Source: Isoetes taiwanensis
Taxonomy: Eukaryota > Streptophyta > Lycopodiopsida > Isoetales > Isoetaceae
Direction: 5' to 3'
DNA length: 64,000 nucleotides
NCBI GenBank assembly: GCA_021234155.1
Contig: JAJEKV010000096.1
Coordinates: 1,064,010 to 1,128,009, forward strand
The translations under genes were made by a program, and so were the position numbers. Positions 48,554 to 60,138 of the stretch are shown here, in pieces (the stretch's first letter is position 1; the number at the start of each line of letters is the position of its first letter). The notes below the pieces were generated by a model, which ran no database searches, was not told the DNA's origin, and saw only the letters and a program-made list of their open reading frames with translations.

Positions 48554-49793
48554 AATGTCCTGGCGTGTGTTTTTGTGCAGCCTTTTACATTCATATGTGC
48601 AACTTCTGACAATAGCACATGTTGATACTGGTAATGTTAGACATTATTTGGTTTTGATGCATTTCTGTTATTGAAAATGTCATCAATGTATTAACTTTGC
48701 GTTTTAAGGATGAATGTCAGTAAAGAAAACAATGCTTTATATGGATTGTGGGGGGGCGATTAAATTTATCCCCAAAGACGAAACTTAGAAAGATAGATCC
48801 AAAACTTATGCTCAAAATGTCATCTTTAGAAGTATTTAAGTACATCAACAAAAAATAGGTATAGAAATGCAAAACACAAAATTTTGTCCTAGTTCATAGG
48901 CGCACTTTAGTTCATGATGAAACTATAAATATGCATCTTCATATGGCGCACATCATGAAGGGCCTAATGTTGTACTTTTTTGGATGCTCCCATGATATCT
49001 TCACTTCCTCTAGATATTTTAACCGGGGTAAAAGTGAAATGCACGTGCGAGTCATTAATTTGAATTGCCCAATCAATCACGTGAGATAACTCATCCCAAA
49101 GATAGGTTTATACGATGGAATCAGATAATGCCTCAAGACGAAATGATTTGTAACCTCTAAAATGCACTCCATTATTTATTCCAACACAGGTAGGTTCTCT
49201 TGCCATAAAACGACAATTTGTCAGTGCACAATGTCATTTGCCATCTAATAAAAGAGACAAACAATTGGAGGTTAGTCAAAGCACTAATCACTAGGCAAAT
49301 ACATCTACTCCATCCTCCACCTTCCTCCTTCACAGCACATCCACGAAGATGACGTTCCCTTGGGTAGACTTTATCAAGAAGTCATTAATTAGTTGGATGA
49401 AGTCCTCTAACTTGTGTCAGTGCAAAATATTTCTTGTGTGTCAGGCGCCGTTGCGCATAAATAATTATGGGCGATTCAACCACCATAAATATGCACTTGG
49501 GATATAGCCAAGCCCACGAAAAAATCGGCTCTTTCTTTTTTAAAGGAGTGTATGTCGAGATAATACTAAAGCCTTAATACTGCATTACCATGTTTCAACA
49601 TGAAACATGGCCTTAACATTAAACATGAAACATGGCCTTAACATGAAACATTCCTTGAAACTATAACTGAAATTATCCTCCTATATACGGTTGAATGTTG
49701 GTTATTAATTACGTGGAAAGTGGACATATTTTAAATTGTGCACCTCGTTAAAACACAATGTTAATATGCAATAGACTGTTATAAAAATCAAGA
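48554..49793. other. Non-coding stretch, possible Helitron interior
   Basis: No gene recognised. The phrase AACATGAAACATGGCCTTAAC is repeated near 49595-49650. Confidence 0.4.
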
Positions 49794-50030
49794 AATGTTG
49801 ATAGTTGATATATGCAATGTTTTTTTTTTTTAATTGAAGGCTGAAGTATATATTGTAAAAGTACAAAGTACATGAAAAGCTATAAAAAGCTTTTTTAGAG
49901 AATAACCTTTAGGAAAGGGTAGGTTATTGACCCTGATGAAACCAAACTATCCAAAAACAAAACCAAAAGTATTAAAAGTTTTTGGCAGTTTCAAGCAGAT
50001 ATATCAGTTGTGTTAGGATTATCCAAGTGA

Positions 50031-50378
50031 TCAGTGTTCACCCGAATATCTTCTTTTCTTAGGCTCCCTCTTCGAATGATCCTTCCTTCCCATTCCCTTG
50101 TTAGCCACAATGAATAGGCAATAAGGGCATTTGCACATATGGGCCTTTCCTGGATTGAACCTGTCTTTCTTGTCTTTTGCAGTGCACAGAATGTATCTTT
50201 TCTCATCAAGATAGGAGGTGCAGGCACAATTGCATTGACATTCATCCCCGTGCTCGTTGGGTACTTCGAATCCAAACTGTGTGAGCCATAGCGCATTCGC
50301 ATGGAGATTCATCCTCATCCACCTCGGCCTCTTGAACATGATCAAAGTATTACCTACAAACAAAGGGAAAATCAACAT
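50031..50378 (-). CDS. Cysteine-rich frame at the LINE 3' end
   Basis: A 115-codon frame contains ECQCNCACTSYL, LCTAKDKKDRFNPGKAHMCK and CPYC, then a basic tail (KREPKKRRYSGEH). The cysteines (CXCXCXC ... CXCPXC) could bind zinc. It lies between the zf-RVT region and the poly-A tail, where LINE ORF2 normally ends. It may be an ORF2 extension of this family or an acquired sequence. I do not recognise it. Confidence 0.3.
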   Translation of the reverse strand: MLIFPLFVGNTLIMFKRPRWMRMNLHANALWLTQFGFEVPNEHGDECQCNCACTSYLDEKRYILCTAKDKKDRFNPGKAHMCKCPYCLFIVANKGMGRKDHSKREPKKRRYSGEH

Positions 50379-50634
50379 TAAATAAAGGAATTGAGTCTTA
50401 GTTCTGATTCCCGAATACTTCCAAAACCCAATTTATATCATATTGGGCCTGCTTAATAATGGCTTTGGGCCAAATGATTTCCTCCTTGAAAATCAAGGTA
50501 TTTCTTCCTTTCCACATTCTCCATAGGAGAATGTATCTTCTCCATTCGACTGCGTTCTCAGGGAAGAAGAGCTCTACAGTTTGCATATTGGCCAAGCCAG
50601 GAATATTCAGCTCAGTTTATGCAAGCTCCAGAGT

Positions 50635-51626
50635 TCATTCTGCCCATAAGCAATTTTTAAAAAGATGTGCTTCATCTTCCTGATCCTGCAAGCATCTAAC
50701 ACAAATGTCAGAATTAGACATGTTAAGCCTCCATCTTTTTCTGTTGGTAGCCAAAGCTTTGTGCCAAAGCTGCCACATAAAGGCCTTGATTTTTGGGTGG
50801 ATTGGACTTTTCCGCATAAAGTTCAAGTTCCTTAAAGCTCTGTCGGGATCAATATTCCATTTCCTGTGAATGGATATTTCTTGGCCCCTGTTAAGATACC
50901 TGTAAGCCAGGTTTACTCTGTAACCACAGAAACCATTGATATGCCAAAGTACATCCGTATCATGCCATTCTCCAACTGCGATCTCTGAGAGATACTGTTA
51001 AAAAGCTGCCTGGAATCATCTCCTAGATTAGCTAGGCTGGAGTCCTGATAAACAAAATCATCAGTAATATCCCTTATATATATTATTCCACTATTAGTCC
51101 ATTGCTTGGCTAACTTAGGGAAGTTAGTAGCAAGACAAATATTAGGGTCATCTAAAATGAGAGAAGGACTCCAGAAAATAGGTTGGTCTTGTGAAAGTCC
51201 TTCTTTCCAAGTGTACATACCTTTTACCTTTAGCCATGCCCTAATCCATTTCTTGATAATCAAAGGCATGGTGGTCGGAATGGTGAAGTCAAAGTAAATG
51301 CTGTGAGGCAGCTGCATTTTGAGGTTCCTCCAACCAAAGGGGTGGCACTTTCTGATATAATGAGAAATAAGATCACTCACAGGGTGATTGATCTGGTTGT
51401 TACAGGCCCTGTAAAAGTATTTTGCAGCCAGAGCAGTGGCCTGTTTCTCAATATTTATGACTCCCAGACCTCCCAACTTTTTATGCTTGCAACATTCTTC
51501 CATAGAGATAGGGATCCAGCATCTCCTACTAGATCCTCCTGCAATGAATCTACCAATAATCCCTTGCATTTTAGTCAGAATAGAGGATTGGTAGACCTGA
51601 GAGGAAGAGATAACTGAATTTGCCAA
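50635..51626 (-). pseudogene. LINE ORF2, post-RT region and zf-RVT
   Basis: Reading leftwards: VISSSQVYQSSILTKMQGII, RRCWIPISMEECCKHKKLGG and LGVINIEKQATALAAKYFYR are the usual segment after the reverse-transcriptase palm. A later frame, IHPKIKAFMWQLWHKALATN then CVRCLQDQEDEAHLFKNC, is a zf-RVT zinc-binding module. A frame change falls near 50910. Confidence 0.7.
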
Positions 51627-51812
51627 AATGGCTCTCCCATTTTTAGATAGAAATTTGGAGTTAATGTTGATAGTCGATATGCAATGTTGATGTTTGTATT
51701 ACATTGGATATGTGCGTGGATTTTATTAGTTGCTTCAAAGTAATATTTTGTATATATAATATAGGATAATGTTGGTTCTTCTTGTGATTTTGAGCACTTT
51801 GATGCGTTATTA

Positions 51813-51928
51813 CAACTTAACAATCACGAGATGTGTAAGATTTACCCATTTTCAAACATACTTGCTATTGCAACTTAACAATCACGAGATGTGTAAGATT
51901 TACCCATTTTCAAATATACTTGCCATTT
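51813..51928 (+). repeat. 58-bp tandem duplication
   Basis: CAACTTAACAATCACGAGAT begins at 51813 and 51871, and the units differ at one or two positions. Confidence 0.88.
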
Positions 51929-52877
51929 CGCCTAATGGCTAAATAGATTTACTAACATAAAGTAATGCTACATTTGATTTATTTGTGCATTAAAAATTGT
52001 TGTGGAGCAACACCTCAAATTAAGATTCACAGTTTGTAGATGGAAAAACAAATAAAAATTTCCTTTATAATGTTGTTGCAAAAAACAAAGTTATCATTCT
52101 AACACCTTGGGCATTTTCAGGATGGATTAAATAGTGAGAATTAAGTGAATGATAAATGCACATGCATGACATGTATCATTAAGAGTATTATGCCAGTTTG
52201 ATCCATAACAACAGCCTCAAAACTTCCAATTGTGTGCCTCAACAAAATAAAGAAAATATTAGCAAAAAGTAGCTTCATCAACAAATTGGTTCATTGTCCA
52301 TTCCAATGTCAAAATAACAGCCTCAAAATTAACAATTTTGTGCCTCAACAAAATAAAAAGACATATTAGCAAAATGCATCAACAAATTCTGTTATTGTCC
52401 ATCCCAATTTTGAAATTGCGTTAAAAATTATTGTGACCAATTTTAATGAAACGGTATTTGAAACCGTGCCTACGGCTTAATCTCCTATATTGGACAAAAA
52501 TGTTCATAGCATTGATGCAATAGGTAACTTGGATTCTTGCTTGGTTGATCTTATCAAATATCCAAGAATATTCAAGAGCCTGAATATTCATGAAAAGGCT
52601 TACATGATACCTGAATATAATGAAGATGGAGAAATCTGGCCCATGATATCAGTAAGGCATTAGCGACTGCATCAATATAGGGCCATTCTGATGTAGCATA
52701 GAATTTATGGAACAGAAGAAATTTGGGAGTTGATTGTTCACCTCTTCAATGATTTAGATGATGTTCCAAAGAGAAGCACGTCTCTTATTGGGTGACTCGG
52801 CCCTCTAAGGAATAAGAGCCTTAACTTCAGATTATTTTTTATATGAGTCAGAAGTTAAGGTCTATAATGCCTTGCAG
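51929..52877. other. Non-coding or decayed upstream part of the TBL gene
   Basis: Phrases such as ACAAAATAAAGAAAATATTAGC are loosely repeated at 52240-52370. A plus-strand open stretch at about 52545-52660 (KYPRIFKSLNIHEKAYMIPE) is protein-like but unassigned. Confidence 0.35.
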
Positions 52878-53430
52878 GATGCAATTTATCACAAGGACAT
52901 TGGGTGAAAGATAAAACAAGGCCACTGTACTCTGGCAAATCATGCCCTTGGTTATCACCAAACTGGACATGCAAGCTCAGCAAAACACGTGACTTTTCTT
53001 ATGAGAAATATCGGTGGCAGCCTGATGATTGTGATATACCTAGATTTGATGGGCAGAAGTTCCTTGAAAGGTTGGCCTATCTTTGATATTCCTGCAGTTT
53101 GATACTAAGATTAAACCAAGATATTTAGATAGTAATGTCTGATTTTCACAGAATGCGTAATAAAAGTATTGCATTTTTTGGAGATTCTGTGGGAAGGCAG
53201 CAATTTTAGTCTCTACTGTGCCTTATAACAGGTGCCAACCATCTATCAGCAGAAGTTATTGGTCGTGAATTTGATTTCTATGACGCTACAAAATCAGAAG
53301 GTTGGGCATATAGATTCAAAGCCACTAATACAACTATCTTGTTTTATTGGTCAGCAACTCTTTGCAATATTCAATTCTACAATGCCATCAATCCTCATGC
53401 CACAATAATCAGTAGACACAGAAAATATCA
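52878..53430 (+). pseudogene. Trichome-birefringence-like (TBL/DUF231) protein, 5' part
   Basis: Exon 1 (52878-53070) starts after CTTGCAG and encodes CNLSQGHWVKDKTRPLYSG, then WLSPNWTCKLSKTRDFSYEK and RWQPDDCDIPRF. It ends GAAAG/GTTGGC. After an intron (53071-53151) exon 2 encodes NKSIAFFGDSVGRQQF, a TAG at 53207-53209, then SLLCLITG and SEGWAYRFKATNTTILFYWS. This is the PMR5N plus GDS-motif part of the TBL family, Golgi enzymes that O-acetylate cell-wall polysaccharides. The GDS serine nucleophile is present. The stop replaces the glutamine normally found after QQF. The gene breaks off before the C-terminal half, which lies 6.7 kb downstream. Confidence 0.85.
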
Positions 53431-53689
53431 TGATTAACATCAGCTTGGTTAGTTAATTATTCGACTACCTCACACTGTGCAAATAGCATTCAGGGCTGTA
53501 CTATCAACTGATCAATTATACCCTCTTCAGTTGCTAACAGAATACCCCCTTCAGAACTTTGTCAATAAGCAAATTGGGGCCTAGAGACATCTCCTTGCAT
53601 GCGCTAAAGAATCTACATGTGTTAAAAGAAACGGACACGTAATGGCGAGGGCTCCTCCCCCTCGGAGTACATCACATAGACGAAGGCAA

Positions 53690-54908
53690 TACATGCCCTA
53701 AAGGCAAAGCTGAATGCCATACAGGACAAGCTGACAAGTGTGGAGATGCAAAGGGACACCCAACCGGCAAGTATTCTCAAGAAACAGTTGGCGAAAGAAA
53801 AGGAACGTATTTCGACGCTGGAAGAATGCATTAGGCCACTGGATGACCGCTTTGGGATGGCTGACTTTGAGCACAGACAAGCACGCGATACTGTCGCCCA
53901 GCTAAGAAGTGAATTGATAGCGATGTCCCACACTCTGAGCGATGCAACCCGACGTCTAGATCAGCTCCAACGGCAGATGTCAGAGGACGTGTTACATCTG
54001 CAAAATGAGCTCAGACAGGCAGTGGCGCAGTCTGCACAATTGGTTGGGCCATGCGGCCACTTGGCGGACCAGGATGCTAGAATGTGTGGGATGCAGGGGA
54101 GGTTAGACACCCTAGAAAAGAGACAGCCGGAAAGTCACGAAGCAGTGCCCAGGTTTTCGGCTCTTGAGAAGAGGATGGCCGAGTTCCATCGGGAGATGTA
54201 TGATCTGCGCATGAATATGAAACATACAAGTACCACCGCAGGGGCAGCATCATCAGCATGCCCAATACCTGAGGCAGAGGTCGCGCAGGGCATTAGGCGG
54301 GTTTTTCGCGAGGAGAAGGACTGCCAATCTTGCCGGCTGAACATTGTGGTTTGGGGCTTGCCTGAAGAACAAGGGGAAGATCTACCAGCTAAGCTCAATG
54401 CCTTGGTGTTGGCAAGGCTCCAATTGCAGTACTTAACAGTGAGGAACCTGACCAGAGTCAGAGGGCCAAACATGAGACCCCGACTAGTTAAATTTATAGT
54501 GCTCGACCAGGCATCGAAGACGTTGATGCTGCAACACGCTAGTCGTTTGAAGGGGACATCAGATACTTAGACATGGATCTGACCCCGGTTCAACAGAAGG
54601 AGAGGCAAGAGGAGTTTGCAAAGATTAGACAGGTAAGGCAGGCAGGGGGATCGGCAGGCCTGATTAATGGCAAGATGAAGGTATTTGTGCCTCCACGGCC
54701 AAGAGTGGCAGAAACGGCCACCAGCGGGCCAAGCACCTCTGGATCCCCCACCTCCAAAATGGAAGATCACCCACAACAACCAGGACCAAGCACCCGGGCA
54801 CCACCCACAGCAGCGGAGCCGGACAGGAGAGCCCTGATACCTGCCAATGGCCCAACTTCTGCAGCCTCCATAGGGACTGGGATAGGGCAGTCACCACAGA
54901 TAGCATAA
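53690..54908 (+). pseudogene. LINE ORF1, coiled coil plus RNA-binding-like region
   Basis: A long coiled coil (ALKAKLNAIQDKLTSVEMQR, LAKEKERISTLEECIRPLDD, QLRSELIAMSHTLSDATRRL) is followed by CRLNIVVWGLPEEQGEDL. Then come RVRGPNMRPRLVKFIVLDQA and, after a slip of frame near 54555, RYLDMDLTPVQQKERQEEFA. The order coiled coil, RNP-like (NIVVWGLPE), then VKF...R and DLTP..Q resembles the trimeric L1-type ORF1p of animals more than the gag of plant L1. The C-terminus is proline- and threonine-rich. One frameshift breaks the frame. Confidence 0.6.
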
Positions 54909-57900
54909 GAAGAGTGCCTTCGAATTGTATCATGGAACTATAGGGGATTCCCCTGGAAGCGAGCCGAAGGCATTGCTAAAGTTGCTACAGGCAGGGACAT
55001 CATCTTCTTGCAAGAGATATGGAAATATATTGGTCATTTGTTACCAGACATCCCAGGGTACCATCATTTCTCACTTGCTAATGAGCGCCATGGCAAGCGA
55101 GGGTATGGAGGAGTCACGTGCTACTTCAAAGATGCTATAGCATCCATAGTCTCGCTCCACAAGGCTGATAGACTCAACCGCTACCTGCGGATACGAGTGC
55201 TGCAGCCTCACCATCGCCCACTGTTTATTGCAGGATGTTATATACCCCATGATACTTTAAGTTCTACAGGGTTTATCAGGCAATATAGATGTGCATATGC
55301 CCTATAGGGAACTGTATGATGACATAGAGCAGTATCGCCAGAAGGGTCATGTGTTTTTATTAGAAGATTTTAATGCACGTACGGCACAATGTCAGTCGGT
55401 CACCTTCCAGGGAAATGCTGACTCCAACCCACTTTGGCTAGAGATAGGTGCGCCCCAACATGCAAGACGGTCCCAGGATACAGTCTCTAGAGCCTTTGGA
55501 AAAGAGCTGGTCCAGCTCTGCCAGATCTTTGACACGGTGATCTGCAATGGTATGCTCATATGGCCGCGATCAGGGAGCTTTACTTGCAGAAGCGACAGAC
55601 GCGATGGTGGAGCCAGTGTGGTGGACTATCTCCTAGCTCCAGTGCCAGAACTTGATATGATTAGAGATTTCGCGACAGGCACAAGAACAAGAGATGAAGA
55701 GACTTTTTCAGACCATTATCCACTTTATGTCACTTTGGATTGGAGATACTCAGTGGCGTGGCCAGATAGACGCTCTCGGGGTTTGGGATACACCATGAAC
55801 TATTGGAAGCAAGCAGAATATGAGGTTGCGCTTGAACGTGAGCTACAAGGGATTGATGCCCTCTATACATTGCATGATAAATGTGAGTGGTTGGTGAAGG
55901 CCTTACTCGCAGCAGCCAGTGAATGCTTTGCAGCAAGAAAGCCCCTGCGAAGGGACACTGCGCAATTCCCTCAGAACCCCTGGTTTGACGCCGAATGTAA
56001 GGCTCTAAAGAGCTAGCTACGCCCCATTTTAGATCCACAGCTCTGGCAACAGGCCATAAGGGACTATAAGGCATTCTTGAAATCCAAAAAGCATCGGTAT
56101 ATTGCAGAAAATCAGCAGCGCATGTTTGATCTGCTGATGACTGAGCCAAAAGCCTTTTGGCATAGAGTGATGTATAAGAGGCATCAACCACCTAGCAATG
56201 TGACCAGTGAAGACAACGGTTGGAGGAGTTGTATGACCCCCCAGAAGCAATCGCTGAGGTACCAGATCAACTAGGAGAAACGCTACAGCTTTCAAAGGAG
56301 GACATCCACCAGGGTCTTAGACATCTTGCTAATGGTAAAGCAAAGGACTTACAGGGACTTCAAGCTGAGCTATTGAAATGGGGTGGACCAGCTTTGCTAG
56401 GGCCTTTCAGTGATAATCAATCAGGCCATTAGAGAGGGCCTCCCACAAGAATGGATGGTTAGCAAGGTCACCCCTATTCATAAGACGGGAAGTAGGGATG
56501 ACTCCACCAACTACTGTATGATTATGGTGAGCCCATTACTCGCAAAACTTCTAGCAGATGTGCTGGAGAAGAAGTTAACGCAGTGAGCGGAGGAAACTGG
56601 AGCACGTGCAGTTGGCCAGGCAGGTTTTCGCCCTGCCCACTCCACGATTGACCATATTTTTACTCTCAGAATTCTTATGGAAGCTAGCCACAATGCATGA
56701 CGTGACTTGTATTACTGTTTCGTGGATTTTAAGACGGCATATGATACGGTCCCTCGAGATCTGTTGTGGTAGAGCTTGCAGGAGCTATATGTCCCACGGG
56801 ACTTGCAAAATGCCATCTACAGGCTCTATGACGGAATATATGCCACTTTGCCTGTGTCAGACCACCGAGTGAGTAGCGTCATAGGTGTTAAACAGGGATT
56901 CTGTTATCTCCAACGCTTTTTGGACTCTATATTGACAAGTTGGAGACCTGGATGCAAGAACATGGAGGTGGTGGCCCACAGTTGCCAGAGGCATATACAA
57001 TAAAACAGTTGCTCTACGCAGACGATGTGGGCTTATTGTCCCATACATCAACAGGAACATTTGGACGCTCTCAATGGATTCTGTGACATAGCAGGAATGA
57101 CCGTGAACCAGCAGAAAACTAGGTTGCTGGCAATCCTGTCCGCGCAGCATGATATCCCAGACTTCTATTACAAAGGACAAAGGATGGATGTTGTGAGGAC
57201 CTTTAAGTATCTGGGAATCGATTTTTTTTGCTAACATGCTATGGGATGACTGTGTAGAAAGAAGGGTTAGCGCGGGATGGAAAGCCCTGTATGCAATGCA
57301 GAATAGCTGTTACAAAATAGATCTCTGCAATTGGGCACGCAAAGCACACTTGTTCAGAGCACTCGTTGAACCAGTATTGTTGTATGGGGTAGAGGTCTGG
57401 GGTCCAGCGATTAGCAAGAACACCTGGGATAAGCTAGAGAGGGTACAGAAGGTCTTATTGACATACAGCCTAGGCGTCAAAGACACGGTGCCTTATCCGA
57501 TTTTGCTGTATGAGACGGGTTTTTGGCCCCTGCAGCATTCTGCTACTCGCAGGCACTTGCGTATTTCCATAAGGTTGACAAAATGGATGCATAACGTCTC
57601 CCTCCCCAGGCTCTGTTATTGGCACAAGGGTCACAACGACTGAAAAGAGTATGGCAGGAGCATTGTAAGGGGTGGTTCGCAAGATGATCCATAGAATATC
57701 AACAAATTATGGCTATGCCGGGTATCGGGGAACAAGAGCTGCATTTGAATGAGCGCTTTGCTGCCTCTCTGTGGGATGTGCTCACTCTTGCAAAGCCCAA
57801 AACAGAGCACTACCACACGCAGGTTGATCCGTCGCTGGAACATGGCCCACACCGATATTTGAAGGCACACATCTCTACCAAGAAACGGAGAGCCATAGCT

Positions 57901-58203
57901 GCAATGAGGACATGGTCCCACCATCTCAGACTTGAGACAGGTCGCTGGGGTACGGATGGAGGGCAGAGAATCCCCCGGCATGAGAGACTATGCCAGTGTT
58001 GCCACATGCAGATAGTAGAAGATGAACACTATGCTGTACAGGAGTGTCCGGCATATGCACACATCCGAGCAGCTCATGCCGATCTCAGATGCTCTGAGAT
58101 AGCAATTCATCAATTGCTGGCTTCGCCAATGGTTGCACGTCTTGCGTCCTACATTCTGCAAGTCTCCACCATCAGAGAGTCCCTCACAGCACAGGGAATT
58201 TGA
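54909..58203 (+). pseudogene. LINE ORF2: APE endonuclease, RT and C-terminal zinc motif
   Basis: Frames in order: CLRIVSWNYRGFPWKRAEGI and IIFLQEIW (endonuclease start), LLEDFNARTA (the usual G before DFN is E), VDYLLAPVPEL, FSDHYPLYVTLDW, then AVGQAGFRPAHSTIDHIF, CFVDFKTAYDTVPRDLLW, IGVKQG, FGLYIDKLETWMQEH, QLLYADDVGLLS and TFKYLGIDF. Then LFRALVEPVLLYGVEVWGPA and, near the end, RLCQCCHMQIVEDEHYAVQE with CPAY, a CCHC motif. Stops at about 56016, 56584, 56700 and 56772, and frameshifts at about 55290, 56905, 57060 and 57235, show a dead copy. Confidence 0.7.
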
Positions 58204-58409
58204 GCGCCCAGATAGGGAATTTGAATGCCTACTACAAGGGTTTTTCCTCCCACATGGGGGTTTTTCGTCCCAGTGATAGAGACACATTGTATAGGGCTTT
58301 TGTGGTTTTCTTTTGTGTTTGGATACTATCTGATATATTGTATTATGACCGTCTCATAGGCCACTTGGCCTCCGTGGACGTTAAAATATACTTCCTTCCT
58401 TCCTTCCTT

Positions 58410-58679
58410 GCAAAAATCTACAAAGTTTGCCCCTTCTTTACAGGATGCACTGATTTGCAGCTTCAATTTCTTTTTCAAAATTATATACGATGCCTATCTT
58501 GACCAACGTTTACAGTGCCAATTATGCCTAAACAAAGACATAATAATCTCTCCATACCTAGCTAGCCATAAGGTGGAAATTTTAGATGTGGGCATTCATA
58601 AAGTACACCTCTCTACATCGAAGTGTCTTTAACAAAGTGGCATGCAACTAAATTGAAACTGCAATACAAAACGTATTAC
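58410..58679. other. Junction between LINE tail and SAL1-type fragment
   Basis: Short spacer with no coding motif. The missing 3' exons of the SAL1-type gene should lie here or further left but are absent, so a truncation breakpoint falls in this interval. Confidence 0.4.
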
Positions 58680-59772
58680 CTTTTGAGGCTTCATAGAACC
58701 ATCCAAGGAATGCATCATCGTGCCACCTCCCTTCTTTGTAGCAAAAAGACAATCAATAGGCTCTTTATGTGGAAGTTCTGAACCAATAGATGATAGGGGT
58801 AAATTTGGACAACCAAGTACACCAACAACAACATCACCTTCATCTAAGAGTGCCAAAGCAGCTGCATATTGTTCACCACGCATAAATCTGTTACAATTCA
58901 CAATTATTAACATGAAAGACTTTACTCCTCGTGTGGCACATGAGGTATGTTTTTAGTATGGCTCACATACACTCACACAATAAGTTCACAGATCCAATCA
59001 TCTCACCCCTTTGTCCCATCGATAGGATCTAGGATCCAATGCCTTCCGATGCCCCCACCATTGACCTTCCCTGATCAAAGGCCAGAAGTACTTCTTGACT
59101 TGATAAAGGGTCAATATGATGACCTGTCGCCAGGAGTGCCTCATTAACTAATTCAATTACGTGGTTCAGCATGAATAGACCATCCTGGTTCCATAAATCT
59201 TCTGAATCCTACAATCAAAAGAACATTGTGCTTCTAATGAAGATAGGCTAATGCAACTAACACAATGTATGAACCAAACAGTTCACTCATTAAAGTTTTA
59301 ATAAATAATGGCCTCGACCTGGTAAAATATATACAAAGCTAGTACTATGCAATTATGGGATGCAGCACATTATTATGGAATTTGCACATAGAAACAAGCT
59401 GTAAAAAGGGTGATTTTTTCAGGCGCCCAAAACAAAAAGGCTGTCTAAACTTGTGTTTAATCCATAAGGCAATGCTGGCTTGTATGGTGCAATATCTGCT
59501 CTGCCAAGATTTCCACATGGGCATGTATATAGTTGGTTGGATACAACAACCCCTAAGCTTCCTAATAGTAGCATACGCCATGAAATTAAAAAGGTTGGAG
59601 GTTAGCCCTCAAGATTCTACATGGCAGACTATCCACCCCTAATTGCCAGTAATACGCATGCATTCATACTCAATTCCAGCTGCTGTAATTAATGCAAAAT
59701 CAAGGTTTACCTCTTCTGCCACCATCGAAAAAGGTTCTCTGAGCTGTTTCCTCAAAGCCCAGCTGACTAAAG
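58680..59772 (-). pseudogene. SAL1/HAL2-type 3'(2'),5'-bisphosphate nucleotidase, three internal exons
   Basis: Exon A (59772-59711) encodes LVSWALRKQLREPFSMVAEE. Exon B (59208-59007) encodes DSEDLWNQDGLFMLNHVIEL, then GRHWILDPIDGTKG. Exon C (58887-58680) encodes FMRGEQYAAALALLDEG, VVVGVLGCPNLPLSSIG and CLFATKKGGGTMMHSLDG. DPIDGTKG is the metal-binding motif of this lithium-sensitive phosphatase family, which removes the 3' phosphate of PAP. All splice sites are sound. Exon B is one base short (202 instead of 203), so the frame slips between AFDQ and the DPIDGT motif. Exons for the N-terminus and the C-terminal third are absent. It lies antisense inside the split TBL gene. Confidence 0.85.
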
Positions 59773-60138
59773 CTTGAGAACATAAACACCAACATATCAC
59801 AATGTAGAACATATAAGAGATTTGCATATGGAAATTAGTTTATACACAAAACCAAAATAATAACAGTGACGCTCTGAATTACATTCTAATAGTCTATTTC
59901 ACAATCTTCAAATTTACAATTGGTGCACACACAGCCTGGAGAAATTGCTTTTTGGTAAGCCAGTAAGACAGTTGTGCTGTGTGTTGCAGAATATTTGGCA
60001 AGAATCATGTTTTATGTTACAAAGTATATACTCCATCACATTATAATGGACCCAGACGACTTTAGTTCCATCTTTCTTCTGTTTTATAGACAATCTCAAT
60101 TCTAGTTATCCCATTCGTAGTGTAGTGTCTGGGCCAAC

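Larger units (their letters stand above)
49794..51689 (-). mobile_element. 5'-truncated L1-type LINE with long target duplication
   Basis: The body (about 51662-49821) ends on the minus strand in a poly-A tail (plus-strand T-run at 49821-49831). It is flanked by AATGTTGATAGTTGATATAT GCAATGTT (49794-49820) and AATGTTGATAGTCGATAT GCAATGTTG (51663-51689), two versions of one ~27-bp site. It carries only the end of ORF2. The small divergence of the two sites indicates moderate age. Confidence 0.88.
53606..58409 (+). mobile_element. LINE with coiled-coil ORF1 and (CTTC)n tail, not typical plant L1
   Basis: ORF1 is a coiled-coil/RNA-binding-like protein and ORF2 an APE endonuclease plus reverse transcriptase with VDFKTAYDTVPRDLLW and LLYADDVGLLS. 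The 3' end is TCCGTGGACGTTAAAATATA followed by five TTCC units. Plant L1 elements normally have a DUF4283/zinc-knuckle gag and an A-rich tail. Motifs of the type VPRDLLW, IGVKQG and LLYGVEVWGP resemble LINE clades such as RTE, CR1/L2 or Jockey. GC content is clearly higher than in the surroundings. Left and right flanks share only AATCTACA, so the target duplication is uncertain. Confidence 0.75.

Noticed and set aside
53606-58422. AATCTACA on both sides as a firm target duplication of the LINE
   Set aside because: Only eight bases match, and the positions relative to the element ends are unsure. It is too weak to fix the borders.
58680-59772. A functional SAL1 gene nested in a TBL intron
   Set aside because: N-terminal and C-terminal exons are absent and exon B is out of frame. 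An intact nested gene is not supported.
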